This document shows, in pieces, positions 37,964-47,460 of a stretch of 61,893 nucleotides of DNA. The notes under the pieces were generated by a model. It was given only the letters and a program-made list of their open reading frames with translations. It made no database searches and was not told the DNA's origin. The DNA is from Myxococcales bacterium (GTDB lineage Bacteria; Myxococcota_A; Polyangia; JAHFDS01). Both the position numbers and the translations under genes were made by a program. Numbering within the stretch: position 1 is the stretch's first letter; every line of letters begins with the position of its first letter. The DNA lies in contig JAHFDS010000006.1 in the NCBI GenBank assembly GCA_023248855.1, forward strand, positions 1 to 61,893, in the 5' to 3' direction.

Positions 37964-38135
37964 GGATGAGCCCCCTTGCCTTTCGGCGCCGCAGGAGGCT
38001 CTGAGGAAGCTCCTACGACGCGTCGAGTGCGCTCGGGTAGAATGCCACGCTACGGTCGTGGCCGCGTGTGGCGCGCACGTTGGGAGCGCCGATCCCGTGG
38101 CGCCGGAACGAGGATTGCTCGATACTGACCTCCGG

Positions 38136-40001
38136 ATGTCGGAACCAATCCAGAGCGAATCGGTTGCCGGGACCACCGGGCGCCCAGGCTGCAGCCCGGA
38201 CTGTTCGGCGCCCCAGGATCCCAACCCGGTGCTCCGCGTCGCGGCGGACGGCAGGCTGCTGTTCGCGAACCCAGGCGCGGCGCCGCTACTTTCAGCCTGT
38301 GGCTGCAAGGTGGGCGAGGCGATTCCAGAGCAATGGACACGCTTCGTGGCGGACGCCCTCGCGTCCGGCAAGACCGTGGCGGAGGAGGTGTGCTGCGAGA
38401 CGACTTGGTATTCGCTCGCGTTCGTGCCGATTCCGGACATGGGACAGGTCAGCATCTACGGACGTGACGTCACCGAGAGCAGGCGCGCAACGGCGGCGCT
38501 CGAGCGATCGCAGCGCGAGTTCCGTGCGGTCATCGACCTGGCTCCGGACGGCATCACCATCCGGAGCGGCGGTCGACTCGTCTACGTCAACCCCGTCTTC
38601 TCGTCGTACCTCGGGTGCACGCCGCAGGACCTGCTCGGCACCGATCTGTTGAGGCTCGTACGCCCCCGGGACCGCGAGCGCGTCACCCACCAGTGGCACG
38701 GCAACGACGCCGACAACACGTTCCAGATGGAGGTGATTGGCCGGGACGGCGAGCCGCGCACCCTGGAGTGCTCGCCGAGCCAGCGCCTCGAGTTCGAGGG
38801 TCAAGCAGCCTACTTGAACCTCTTTCGCGACGTGACGCAGCGAACCAAGCTGCAGGCGCACTTGCTCGTGTCCGAGCGCATGGCGTCGGTGGGCATGCTC
38901 GCGGCCGGCGTGGCCCACGAGATCAACAACCCACTGGCCGCCGCCATCCTCAACCTGGAGATGACGGCAACGCTCGTGGACACGCTCCGACAGAACCCCG
39001 CGGACGTCGAGCGCCAGCTGGCGGAGTGCGCGGACATGCTGGCGGACGCGCTGGAAGCGACTGCACGCGTGCGCCAGATCGTCCACGACCTCCGCCTGTT
39101 CTCGCGAGGCGACGAGGACCGCAGGACGTCCGTGGCGCTGCACCCCATGCTGGACTCGACGCTCCGGATGGCCTGGAACGAGATCCGTCACCGGGCTCGT
39201 CTGGTCAAGGACTACGGCATCGGCGTCGAGCGAGTCGCTGGCAGCGAGGCCCGCCTCGGCCAGGTCTTCCTCAACCTCGTCGTCAATGCTGCGCAGGCGA
39301 TCCCAGAAGGCCGGGCGGAGCGCAACGAGATCCGCGTCTCGACGCGCATCAGCGAGGATTCGATGATCGCGATCGAGGTCAGGGACAGCGGCAGCGGCAT
39401 CCCCACAGCCGTACGGGACAAGCTCTTCAGCCCGTTCTTCACGACCAAGCCGATCGGGGAAGGCACCGGTCTCGGGCTCTCGATCTGCCACCGCATCGTC
39501 AGCGGGCTCGGCGGCCGGATCGAGGTCGAGAGCGAGGTCGGCAGGGGCTCGGTGTTTCGCGTCAAGCTGCCGGTCGCTCAGTACGAGCGCGGCTCCTCCG
39601 CGCCGCCCGCTGGGTCCGTGCGTCGCCAGGCGGTTCGCGGCCGCGTCCTGGTCATCGACGACGAGGTCTCGATCGGCCGCAGCATCCAGCGCCTCCTGCG
39701 CGACCAGCACGACGTGGTGGCGGTCTCGAGCGCGCTCGAGGCGATCGCGCGCCTCCGCGCTGGCGAGCGCTACGACGTGATTCTGTGTGACCTGATGATG
39801 CCCGAGATGACCGGGATGCAGTTCCACGCCGAGCTGGCAACCGTCGCGCCCAACCTGGTCGACGGGATCGTGTTCATCACAGGCGGCGCCTTCACCTCCA
39901 GCGCGACGTCGTTCCTGGACGAGGTGCCGAACGCGTGCCTCGAGAAGCCGATCGATCAGCGTGCGCTACGCGCGCTCATCGACGCGCGGCTGCCCATCTG
40001 A
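38136..40001 (+). CDS. Hybrid histidine kinase: PAS, kinase and receiver domains
   Basis: A 621-residue soluble sensor kinase. Residues about 28-115 form one PAS-like domain (LRVAADGRLLFANPGAAPLL) and 125-238 a second (VIDLAPDGITIRSGGRLVYV). The dimerisation box has His261 in GVAHEINNPL. The ATPase domain shows LVVNAAQAIP, VRDSGSGIP, FFTTKPIGEGTGLGLSI. A receiver follows with acidic DDE (508-510) and the phosphoacceptor Asp552 in CDLMMPEMTG. No membrane helix is present. The ATG is preferred since earlier starts would overlap the crcB leader, although it has only a weak Shine-Dalgarno. The output partner is not in view. Confidence 0.85.
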   Translation: MSEPIQSESVAGTTGRPGCSPDCSAPQDPNPVLRVAADGRLLFANPGAAPLLSACGCKVGEAIPEQWTRFVADALASGKTVAEEVCCETTWYSLAFVPIPDMGQVSIYGRDVTESRRATAALERSQREFRAVIDLAPDGITIRSGGRLVYVNPVFSSYLGCTPQDLLGTDLLRLVRPRDRERVTHQWHGNDADNTFQMEVIGRDGEPRTLECSPSQRLEFEGQAAYLNLFRDVTQRTKLQAHLLVSERMASVGMLAAGVAHEINNPLAAAILNLEMTATLVDTLRQNPADVERQLAECADMLADALEATARVRQIVHDLRLFSRGDEDRRTSVALHPMLDSTLRMAWNEIRHRARLVKDYGIGVERVAGSEARLGQVFLNLVVNAAQAIPEGRAERNEIRVSTRISEDSMIAIEVRDSGSGIPTAVRDKLFSPFFTTKPIGEGTGLGLSICHRIVSGLGGRIEVESEVGRGSVFRVKLPVAQYERGSSAPPAGSVRRQAVRGRVLVIDDEVSIGRSIQRLLRDQHDVVAVSSALEAIARLRAGERYDVILCDLMMPEMTGMQFHAELATVAPNLVDGIVFITGGAFTSSATSFLDEVPNACLEKPIDQRALRALIDARLPI

Positions 40002-40011
40002 CAGCGCACTC

Positions 40012-41490
40012 CTACTTGCCGAGGAGGCTCGCGCCCGCGAGCTGGAGCGCCGGCCCCGGCAGCAGACCGAGCGCGAGGACGCCCAGCGCCGACAGCGCAA
40101 GGGCCCACGTGAGGGTGCTGCTCTGGATGGGCTCGGCTGGGCGATGGGCGGGGCGGAAGTACATCGCCATCACCACGCGCAGATAGTAGTAGACCGACAC
40201 GAGGCTCGAGGCCACGCCGACGAAGACCAGCGGGTAGAGCTCCGAGCGCTGCATGGCTGCCTTGAACAGGTAGAACTTGCCGAAGAAGCCGGCGGTCGGC
40301 GGAAAACCGCCCAGGGACAGCAAGAATATGGTCATCGCGAGCGCCATGCCGGGGTGACGCGAGGCCAGCCCCGACCAGTCGTCGATGAGGAGACGCTCGT
40401 TGCCGCGAGAGCCAATCCAGGCGACCACGCCAAAGGCACCGACAGTCGTGAAGGTATACGCGAGCAGGTAGTAGAGGAGCGCCGTACGGGCCTCGGCGCC
40501 GACCACACCCACGGCGACCACCCCGAGGAGCAGGTAGCCGGCATGCGCCACGGAAGAATAGGCCAGCATCCGCTTGACGTTGTCCTGCCGCATCGCCACC
40601 AGGTTCGCGAAGATCATCGTGATGGCCGAGATCCCGGACAGCAGGTAGACCCAGCCGTTGCCGGTGGCTCGCAGCCCAGGCGCCGGAAACGAGGTCATGA
40701 GGATGCGGAGCGCGGCAGCAAAGGCCGCGGCCTTGACCGCGGCGGCCATGAACGCCGTGATGGGCGTCGGCGCGCCCTGGTACGCGTCAGGCGCCCACAT
40801 GTGGAAGGGCACCGCTCCCACCTTGAAGACGAACGCGACGACGATCATCACCATACCGATGACGAGGACGGCGTCGCCCTCCTTCATCGCGGCCGCGGCG
40901 CGATCGACCGCGGCGAGGCCCGTGGTGCCCGTGCTGCCGTACACGAGCGCCATCCCATAGAGCAGGATCGCGCTCGCGAAGGCGCCCATCAGGAAGTACT
41001 TCATGGCGCCCTCGGCACTGCGGGCGTTGGTGCGCCAGGATCCCGTGAGCACGTAGACCGAGAGGGACATCGTCTCGAGGCCGAGAAACAGCGTCACCAT
41101 GTCGCTCGCGGACACCATGAGCGAGACACCCGCCGTCGCGAACAGGACCAGGGGGTAGAGCTCGCCATAGTCGAACCGATGCTCGCGCAGAAAGCCAGGC
41201 GCCAGCATCATCGAGAGCGCCGCGCCGACCACCGCGGTGGCGGTGACGAACAGCGAGAAGCGGTCCACGAGGACCATGCCCGCGAAGATCGACTTGCCCT
41301 GCTCGCCGACCTCCGGCCAGAGGTGGGCGAGCGCGCCCAGCGTGAGCACGCATGACGCCACCGCCAGTGGGCACAGGAAGGCGCGCGACGCGGTCCGCGC
41401 GAAGGCATCGAGGAGCAACAGCGCGCAGGCGAGCCCCGACAGCAGCAGGAACGGGCTCGCGAAGACGAGGTCGTTCGGATCGAACCTCAT
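40012..41490 (-). CDS. nuoN: NADH-quinone oxidoreductase subunit N
   Basis: A 492-residue antiporter-like subunit of complex I with about 14 membrane helices, part of the proton-pumping arm. Family motifs include LFLGLETMSLSVYVL, GAMKYFLMGAFASAILLYGMAL, FKVGAVPFHMWAPDAYQGAP and RMLAYSSVAHAGY. The helix carrying the conserved lysines is intact. The ATG overlaps the nuoM stop (ATGA), so the much longer open frame upstream is not used. It is the last gene of the nuo operon and ends ten bases from the convergent histidine kinase. Confidence 0.96.
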   Translation of the reverse strand: MRFDPNDLVFASPFLLLSGLACALLLLDAFARTASRAFLCPLAVASCVLTLGALAHLWPEVGEQGKSIFAGMVLVDRFSLFVTATAVVGAALSMMLAPGFLREHRFDYGELYPLVLFATAGVSLMVSASDMVTLFLGLETMSLSVYVLTGSWRTNARSAEGAMKYFLMGAFASAILLYGMALVYGSTGTTGLAAVDRAAAAMKEGDAVLVIGMVMIVVAFVFKVGAVPFHMWAPDAYQGAPTPITAFMAAAVKAAAFAAALRILMTSFPAPGLRATGNGWVYLLSGISAITMIFANLVAMRQDNVKRMLAYSSVAHAGYLLLGVVAVGVVGAEARTALLYYLLAYTFTTVGAFGVVAWIGSRGNERLLIDDWSGLASRHPGMALAMTIFLLSLGGFPPTAGFFGKFYLFKAAMQRSELYPLVFVGVASSLVSVYYYLRVVMAMYFRPAHRPAEPIQSSTLTWALALSALGVLALGLLPGPALQLAGASLLGK

Positions 41491-43094
41491 CGGATCGCCT
41501 CCACCTGGACCACGGCCTTGCCATCGAGCTCGGCCGCGGTGAGCATCCGTCCGGGCCCCTTGCCGAGCTGGTCGGTCTCGTGGGCCTTGTTCCTGACCTG
41601 GCCGAGCAGCCTGCCGATCGTGGGGTTCATCCGGGCAAGAAGCGGCTGCGGAAACACGCCGAGCAGGACGATCATGAGGATGACCGGAACGAACACGCCG
41701 AGCTCCCGCGGGGAAGCATCCGCGAGCGCGCGGTTCTCTGCCTTCGTCAACGGCCCGAAGATCACGCGCTGATACATCGTCAGCATGTAGACCGCGCCGA
41801 GGATGACCGCGGTCGTGGCGATGGCGACCATCCAGTGCGGGTGCCAGGCCGCCGCGTTCGGGACGCCCTGCTGGTAGGCGCCAAACGAGCCGACCAGCGT
41901 CAGGAACTCGCCCACGAAGCCGCAGAGCCCCGGCAACCCCACCGAGGCGAGCGTGAAGATCATGAAGATCGCGGAGAGGACGGGCACCTGCGCCCACAAG
42001 CCCCCGAGCTCGTCGATCCGCCGGGTGTGGCGCCGCTCGTAGATCGCGCCGATCCACAGGAACAGACCGCCCGTGGACAGGCCGTGGGCGATCATGGTGT
42101 AGAGGCCACCCGCCACGCTGGTCTGGGTCGCCGCGAAGGTGCCGAGCACCACCACGCCGAGGTGCGACACCGAGCTGTACGCCACCAGCTTCTTGACGTC
42201 ATTCTGGGCGTACGCCACCAGGGCGCCGTAGACGATGCCGATGATCGACAGGGCGATCATGAGGGGCGCAAGCTGGTAGGCGGCCGCCGGGAAGAGCGGC
42301 ATCGCGAAGCGCAGGAAACCATAGGTGCCGACCTTGAGAAGCACGCCGGCCAGGATGACCGACCCGGCCGTCGGAGCCTCGACGTGCGCGTCCGGCAGCC
42401 ACGTGTGCAGCGGGAACAGGGGCACCTTGATGGCGAAGGCCAGGCCAAATGCCAGGAAGCACCAGAGCTGGACGTTGCCGGGCAGGAGGACGCGCTGCAA
42501 ATCCGCCAGGTCGAACGACCACTTTCCCGCCATCTCGTGGTGACGAGAGGCCAGGTAGAAGATCGCGACCAGCATCGCCAGGGACCCGACCATCGTGTAG
42601 AGGACGAACTTGATCGAGGCGTAGATCCGGCGCTCGCCGCCCCAGATGCCGATGATGAGGTACATCGGCACGAGCATCACCTCGAACAGCACGTAGAACA
42701 GGAAGAGGTCGAGGGCGATGAAGGTGCCTATCACGCCGACCTCGAGGATCAGCATCGCGATCACGAACTCGCGGACCTTGTGCTCGATCGACTTGAACGC
42801 CGACAGCATCACGACGGGCGTCAGGAAGGTCGTCAGGAGCACGAGAAAGAGCGAGATCCCGTCGATGCCCACGTGATAGCTGGCGCCGATCGCCTCGATC
42901 CACGGGCGCGTCTCGACCATCTGGTAGGTCGCCACACCGGGCTCGAACTTCATGAGCAGGGTGAGCGAGACCAGGAACGTCGCGAGCGTCGTCAGAAAGC
43001 CGATCGCACGGGCAAGCCCGTGCTCACCCCGCGGCAGAGCCATGCAGGCGAACGCCCCGAGGAGCGGCAGGAGCAGGAGAAGCGAGAGCGTCAC
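41487..43094 (-). CDS. nuoM: NADH-quinone oxidoreductase subunit M
   Basis: A 535-residue antiporter-like membrane subunit of complex I. Typical motifs are DGISLFLVLLTTFLTPVV, FYVLFEVMLVPMYLIIGIWG, AFAIKVPLFPLHTWLPDAHV, SAGSVILAG-type loop (TAGSVILAGVLLKVG) and KKLVAYSSVSHLG. The start is GTG, overlapping the nuoL stop as GTGA. Length and motifs are normal. Confidence 0.96.
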   Translation of the reverse strand: MTLSLLLLLPLLGAFACMALPRGEHGLARAIGFLTTLATFLVSLTLLMKFEPGVATYQMVETRPWIEAIGASYHVGIDGISLFLVLLTTFLTPVVMLSAFKSIEHKVREFVIAMLILEVGVIGTFIALDLFLFYVLFEVMLVPMYLIIGIWGGERRIYASIKFVLYTMVGSLAMLVAIFYLASRHHEMAGKWSFDLADLQRVLLPGNVQLWCFLAFGLAFAIKVPLFPLHTWLPDAHVEAPTAGSVILAGVLLKVGTYGFLRFAMPLFPAAAYQLAPLMIALSIIGIVYGALVAYAQNDVKKLVAYSSVSHLGVVVLGTFAATQTSVAGGLYTMIAHGLSTGGLFLWIGAIYERRHTRRIDELGGLWAQVPVLSAIFMIFTLASVGLPGLCGFVGEFLTLVGSFGAYQQGVPNAAAWHPHWMVAIATTAVILGAVYMLTMYQRVIFGPLTKAENRALADASPRELGVFVPVILMIVLLGVFPQPLLARMNPTIGRLLGQVRNKAHETDQLGKGPGRMLTAAELDGKAVVQVEAIR

Positions 43095-45085
43095 CAGGGC
43101 ACCTGGCCCGCGGCCGGGAGCTTGATGGCTGTCGCGTTCTTGGGTACCACCGGCGGCTCCGCGTCCCGAAGGGCGAGGCCGAGCACGATCGCGGTGCCAA
43201 CGAGCAACATGGCGATGTAGCGCTGCACCTCGCCGTTCTGCAGAGGGCGGAGGATCTGCGCGAAGATGTCCACGATCTTCGCCGGGCCGTGCACGAGCCC
43301 GCGGTCCACCACCACCACATCGAAGCCACGGTGAAGGATGGCGGCGAGAGCGCGCAAGGGCCTGGCGAACAGCAGCGCGTAGGCCTCGTCGACCCAGTAC
43401 TTGCCCTTGACCGCCTCATAGACCCCAGGCGCCAGGGCCACGAAACGGTCGACCGCCGGCTTGGGTCCACCACGATAGAGCGCCGTGGCCACCGCGATGC
43501 CCGACAGCCCGGCGAAGAGACCAAGGCCCGCGAGCAGGTAGCTCAGGTGCTCCTCGACCTCGGGCTCGGATCCCTTGCGAATCACGGGATCGAGCCAGCT
43601 GCCGAACCAATCGTGGCCGGGCACGCCGAGGACCCCGGCCACGAGGGCGAGGCCGGCCAGGATCGCGAGCGGACCCCACATGATCGGCGAGGGATCATGC
43701 GCGCGCTCGTAGGTCTCGGCGTCCGATCGGGTCTCGCCCGAGAAGACGAGGTAGTACAGGCGGAACATGTAGAACGCGGTCAGCCCCGCCGTTAGGAGCA
43801 GCATGCCAAAGACCAGCTTCGGCAGCCACGGCGCCACACCCTCCCAGTGCGCGTGGAAGACGCTGCCCAGGATGGCGTCCTTCGACCAGAAGCCCGCGAG
43901 CGGGAAGATGCCGGCGATCGCCACGCAGTACACGAAGAACGTCCAGCGCAGGATGGGGGTCTTCCGTGCGAGGCCCCCCATGTCCATGATCTCGGTGCGG
44001 TCCGCCATCGCGTGCATGACCGCGCCGGCTCCAAGGAACAGCCCCGCCTTGAAGAAGGCGTGTGTCCCGAGGTGAAAGACGCCCGAAGCGGTGGCTTCGC
44101 CCGCCACACCGGCAAACATGAAGCCGAGCTGCGAGATGGTGGAGTATGCCAGCACCTTCTTGATGTCGGTCTGCGCGCAGCCGATGGTTGCGGCGAAGAG
44201 CGCCGTCAGCGCGCCCACGAACGCCACGATCGCGAGCGCCTCGGGCGCCATCGCATAGATGAACGACAGCCGCGCGACCATGTAGACGCCGGCCGTCACC
44301 ATGGTCGCGGCGTGGATGAGCGCGGAGACGGGAGTGGGACCGGCCATCGCGTCCGGCAGCCACACGTAGAGCGGGATCTGCGCAGATTTGCCGCAGGCCC
44401 CGATGAACAGGCAGAAGGCGACGGCGAAGGCCGCCGGCCTGCCCCACCACCAGTTCACGCCGAGCGCGCTGGCGTGCTCACGCAGCTGCCCGTAATCGAG
44501 CGTCTTGCAGAGCTCGACCAGGATGAAGATGCCAATCAGGAACGCGAAGTCACCCACGCGGTTCGTGATGAACGCCTTCTTCCCGGCGGTCGCGTTGGCC
44601 TCCTTGTCGTACCAGTAGCCGATGAGCAGGTACGAGCAGACGCCGACGCCCTCCCAGCCCACGAAGGTGAGCAAGAGGTTGTCACCGAGCACGAGGATGA
44701 GCATCGCGCCGGTGAACAGGTTGAGGTACCCGAAGAAGCGGGCCGGCGTCTCGTCGTGGGACATGTACTCCATCGAGTACACGTGGATGAGAAACCCCAC
44801 GCCGGTGACGATGAAGCACATCACGGCCGACAGCCGGTCGTAGAGAAAGCCGGCCGAGATGTCGATCCCGCCCGCGTTCATCCACTGAAACCAGGTCTCG
44901 TGGATGGCCTGGTCGGGGTGGTGACGCAGCGAGAGGAAGGCATCCAGCGCGATGCAGAAGGCCGCACCGACGGTGCCGTAGGCAACGGCGTGCACGAGCC
45001 CGCGCGGGAGCTTTCGCCCGACGAGCAGGTTCCATACCGCGCCCAGGATGGGCAGAAGCGGGATCCAGTGGAGTTCTGCGCGCAT
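43091..45085 (-). CDS. nuoL: NADH-quinone oxidoreductase subunit L
   Basis: A 664-residue membrane subunit of complex I bearing the long lateral helix. Motifs are SMEYMSHDE, LVLGDNLLLTFVGWEGVGVC, KSAQIPLYVWLPDAMAGPTP, ALIHAATMVTAGVYMVARL and KKVLAYSTISQLG. The C-terminal extension from about 510 contains the amphipathic lateral helix region. It overlaps nuoM and follows nuoK by 10 bp. Confidence 0.97.
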   Translation of the reverse strand: MRAELHWIPLLPILGAVWNLLVGRKLPRGLVHAVAYGTVGAAFCIALDAFLSLRHHPDQAIHETWFQWMNAGGIDISAGFLYDRLSAVMCFIVTGVGFLIHVYSMEYMSHDETPARFFGYLNLFTGAMLILVLGDNLLLTFVGWEGVGVCSYLLIGYWYDKEANATAGKKAFITNRVGDFAFLIGIFILVELCKTLDYGQLREHASALGVNWWWGRPAAFAVAFCLFIGACGKSAQIPLYVWLPDAMAGPTPVSALIHAATMVTAGVYMVARLSFIYAMAPEALAIVAFVGALTALFAATIGCAQTDIKKVLAYSTISQLGFMFAGVAGEATASGVFHLGTHAFFKAGLFLGAGAVMHAMADRTEIMDMGGLARKTPILRWTFFVYCVAIAGIFPLAGFWSKDAILGSVFHAHWEGVAPWLPKLVFGMLLLTAGLTAFYMFRLYYLVFSGETRSDAETYERAHDPSPIMWGPLAILAGLALVAGVLGVPGHDWFGSWLDPVIRKGSEPEVEEHLSYLLAGLGLFAGLSGIAVATALYRGGPKPAVDRFVALAPGVYEAVKGKYWVDEAYALLFARPLRALAAILHRGFDVVVVDRGLVHGPAKIVDIFAQILRPLQNGEVQRYIAMLLVGTAIVLGLALRDAEPPVVPKNATAIKLPAAGQVPW

Positions 45086-45095
45086 ATGGATTCTG

Positions 45096-45398
45096 TCAGT
45101 GCTTGAGCAGGGAGATGTCGTCGAGGCTCGCGCTCCGCCTCGTGCGGAAGATGCCGACGACGATGGCCAGACCTACGGCGGCTTCGGCCGCAGCGGTCGC
45201 GATCACCAGGAAGACGAACACGTGGGCGCGGTCATTGCCCCACTTCTGCGCGAACGCCAGAAACGCCAGGTTCGCGCTGTTGAGCATGAGCTCGATGCCC
45301 ATGAGCACGATGAGGACGTTGCGCCGGAAGATCACGGCCGACGCGCCGGTGAGGAGCAGGACCGCAGAAAGGATGAGGTAGTGGCTCGTCTGGACCAA
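45096..45398 (-). CDS. nuoK: NADH-quinone oxidoreductase subunit K
   Basis: A 100-residue three-helix complex I subunit of normal size. The conserved glutamates in the helices are seen in MGIELMLNSANLAF and ATAAAEAAVGLAIVVGIFR. The start appears to be TTG at 45398, with AAGGGTAGG upstream. It lies six bases after nuoJ. Confidence 0.94.
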   Translation of the reverse strand: MVQTSHYLILSAVLLLTGASAVIFRRNVLIVLMGIELMLNSANLAFLAFAQKWGNDRAHVFVFLVIATAAAEAAVGLAIVVGIFRTRRSASLDDISLLKH

Positions 45399-45404
45399 TG
45401 CGGC

Positions 45405-45998
45405 CTACCCTTCCACTTCGTGCGCCATCGCGTGGGCATCGTGGCCCAATTCGTCGTGGCCCTCCGCGTCGCTGCGCGCGGGCTTCGGGGCTGGTGGCTC
45501 GTGGTGGTGGCTGGCGATGACGAGCGCCCCGACGATCGCCACGAGCAGCAGCACCGAAATCGCTTCGAACGGGAACAGGTAGTCGGTCACGAGCAGCCTG
45601 CCGATCGACGCCACGGTGCCGAAGGTCGGGGGCGGCTCGGCCGCCTGGTGGGGGTAGTTCATCAAGACGCCCACCAGCCGCGAGCCGATGTACGCGATCC
45701 CGCCGAGCCCGAGCACCTTGGTGGCGATACCGCGCTGCTTCCACCACGGCTCGGACTCCTCGCGCCCGAGCAGCATGACCACGAAGATGAAGAGCACCAT
45801 GATGGCGCCCGCGTACACGAGGACCTGGATGACCGCGATGAAGTGCGCGTAGAGGGTCACGTACACGCCCGCGAGGGCGAAGAAGGTGCCCACCAGGCAC
45901 ATGACCGCGACCACGGGATTGGTCCGGGTCACCGTCGCGACGGCGCCCACGACCGCCAGCGCCGCGAACGCATAGAAGAGGATCTGTGTGCCGCTCAT
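45405..45998 (-). CDS. nuoJ: NADH-quinone oxidoreductase subunit J
   Basis: A 197-residue membrane subunit with five helices. The family signature QVLVYAGAIMVLFIFVVMLLG is present as VLVYAGAIMVLFIFVVMLL. The C-terminus ends in an unusual His/Glu/Ala-rich tail after helix five. GGAG lies upstream of the ATG at 45998. In most bacteria nuoG, H and I lie between nuoF and nuoJ; here nuoF ends only 85 bp upstream. Confidence 0.94.
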   Translation of the reverse strand: MSGTQILFYAFAALAVVGAVATVTRTNPVVAVMCLVGTFFALAGVYVTLYAHFIAVIQVLVYAGAIMVLFIFVVMLLGREESEPWWKQRGIATKVLGLGGIAYIGSRLVGVLMNYPHQAAEPPPTFGTVASIGRLLVTDYLFPFEAISVLLLVAIVGALVIASHHHEPPAPKPARSDAEGHDELGHDAHAMAHEVEG

Positions 45999-46010
45999 CG
46001 GGGCTCCGCT

Positions 46011-46067
46011 GCCCTTCCGGCACGCCGGAAGGGCCGACAGCGAGGAGCTCCTGCCGCGGGCAGGAGC
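46011..46067 (-). other. Two tight hairpins between nuoF and nuoJ
   Basis: Hairpin one pairs GCCCTTCCGGC with GCCGGAAGGGC (11 bp, two-base loop, 46011-46034). Hairpin two pairs GCTCCTGCC with GGCAGGAGC (9 bp, three-base loop, 46047-46067). Neither is followed by a U-tract. They occupy the 85-bp gap where nuoG-H-I usually stand. A role in stabilising or partly terminating the nuo message is possible. Confidence 0.65.
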
Positions 46068-46083
46068 CAGGAGGGCTGCGCGG

Positions 46084-47460
46084 TCATGCCGCCTTGCGCT
46101 CGCGAGCCAGGAAGTCCTCGCGGAACTTGGTGAGAAAGCCCAGCATCGGCCAGGCTGCGGCTTCGCCGAGCGGGCAGATGGTGTTGCCGGCGATGCCGTG
46201 CGCAATCTCCGCGAGGAGGTCCACGTCGCCGGCCTTGCCCTCGCCGGTGGCCAGGCGGGTGCAGACGCGCGCGAGCCAGCCCGTGCCCTCGCGACAGGGC
46301 GTGCACTGGCCGCAGGATTCGTGGTGGTAGAAGCGCATGATGCGGGCGCAAAGCGCGACCACGTCGGTCGACTCGTCGAACACCACGACCCCGCCCGAGC
46401 CCGCCATCGTCTTGAGGCGCCGGCCACCGCCCATGTCGAACGGCATGTCGGGCTTGACCATGACGTCCTTGATGCGCGGATCGGTCATGAGCGCGTCGAA
46501 CTCGCAAGGCACGTCGATCTCGCTCGCATCGAGCGGCGGCATCGAGGACCCGCCCGGGATGATGCCGCGCAACTTGCGACCGTTCGGGATCCCGCCAGCG
46601 GTCTCGTAGATCATGTGGCGGAAGGTGACGCCCATCGGCAGCTCGTAGACCCCGGGCTTGTTCACGTGCCCGGAGACGCACACGATGCGCGTCCCGCCGG
46701 ACTTGCCGATGCCGAGCCTGGCGAACCACTCGCCGCCCTTGAGGACGATGTGCGGCAGGTTGCCGAGCGTCTCGACGTTGTTGACGATCGTGGGCTTTCC
46801 GAACAGGCCCTTGACCGCGGGGAACGGCGGCTTGAGACGCGGCCAGCCGCGCTTGCCCTCGAGCGAGTTCAAGAGTGCCGTCTCCTCGCCGCAGATGTAG
46901 GCACCCGCGCCCCGATGGATGACCAGCTCGAGCGCGTAGGGGCCCTCGGCCGACGCCTGCTCCTTGCCGAGCAAGCCAGCCGCGTAGGCCTCCTCGACGG
47001 CGCGCACGAGGGTCTTGGCCTCCTGCATCATCTCGCCGCGAATGTAGATGTAGCCGCGCTTGACCCCGAGCGCGTACGACGCGATCAAGAAGCCCTCGAT
47101 GAGCTGGTGCGGGTCGTACTCGACCAGCTCGCGATCCTTGCAGGTGCCCGGCTCCGATTCGTCGCAGTTGCAGACGAGGTAGATCTCCTTGGCGTCCTTC
47201 GGCAGAAAGGTCCACTTGAGCCCGGTCGCAAAACCCGCGCCGCCGCGGCCGCGAAGGTTCGACTTCTTGACCTCGTCCACGAGGGCTGCACGCGGCATCG
47301 AGAGGGCCTTCTTCAGCGCCTCGTAGCCGCCCGTCTTGCGGTAGCCCTCGAGGGTCCGCGCGATCGCCACGCCGCCGTGGAACTGCGGGAAATTGCGCGT
47401 CACGAGACGCGTCGTCCACGCCTCCGCTGGGATCAGTGGCGCCTGTGCCGGGTCGCTCAT
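46084..47460 (-). CDS. nuoF: NADH-quinone oxidoreductase subunit F
   Basis: A 458-residue peripheral subunit that binds NADH, FMN and the N3 cluster. Motifs are LRGRGGAGFATGLKW (NADH/FMN), CNCDESEPGTCKDREL, GAGAYICGEETALLNSLEG and the 4Fe-4S site SCGQCTPCREG with a distal TICPLGEA cysteine. The ATG overlaps the nuoE stop. All cofactor residues are present, so the NADH-oxidising module is complete apart from NuoG, which is not in this window. Confidence 0.97.
   Translation of the reverse strand: MSDPAQAPLIPAEAWTTRLVTRNFPQFHGGVAIARTLEGYRKTGGYEALKKALSMPRAALVDEVKKSNLRGRGGAGFATGLKWTFLPKDAKEIYLVCNCDESEPGTCKDRELVEYDPHQLIEGFLIASYALGVKRGYIYIRGEMMQEAKTLVRAVEEAYAAGLLGKEQASAEGPYALELVIHRGAGAYICGEETALLNSLEGKRGWPRLKPPFPAVKGLFGKPTIVNNVETLGNLPHIVLKGGEWFARLGIGKSGGTRIVCVSGHVNKPGVYELPMGVTFRHMIYETAGGIPNGRKLRGIIPGGSSMPPLDASEIDVPCEFDALMTDPRIKDVMVKPDMPFDMGGGRRLKTMAGSGGVVVFDESTDVVALCARIMRFYHHESCGQCTPCREGTGWLARVCTRLATGEGKAGDVDLLAEIAHGIAGNTICPLGEAAAWPMLGFLTKFREDFLARERKAA

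Noticed and set aside
37964..38135. Fluoride riboswitch in the crcB leader
   Set aside because: I cannot find the conserved fluoride aptamer pattern upstream of crcB; a covariance search would be decisive.
41352..43220. Long plus-strand open frame opposite nuoM
   Set aside because: Composition is dominated by Arg, Glu, Asp and His with no fold pattern; it mirrors the hydrophobic codons of nuoM.
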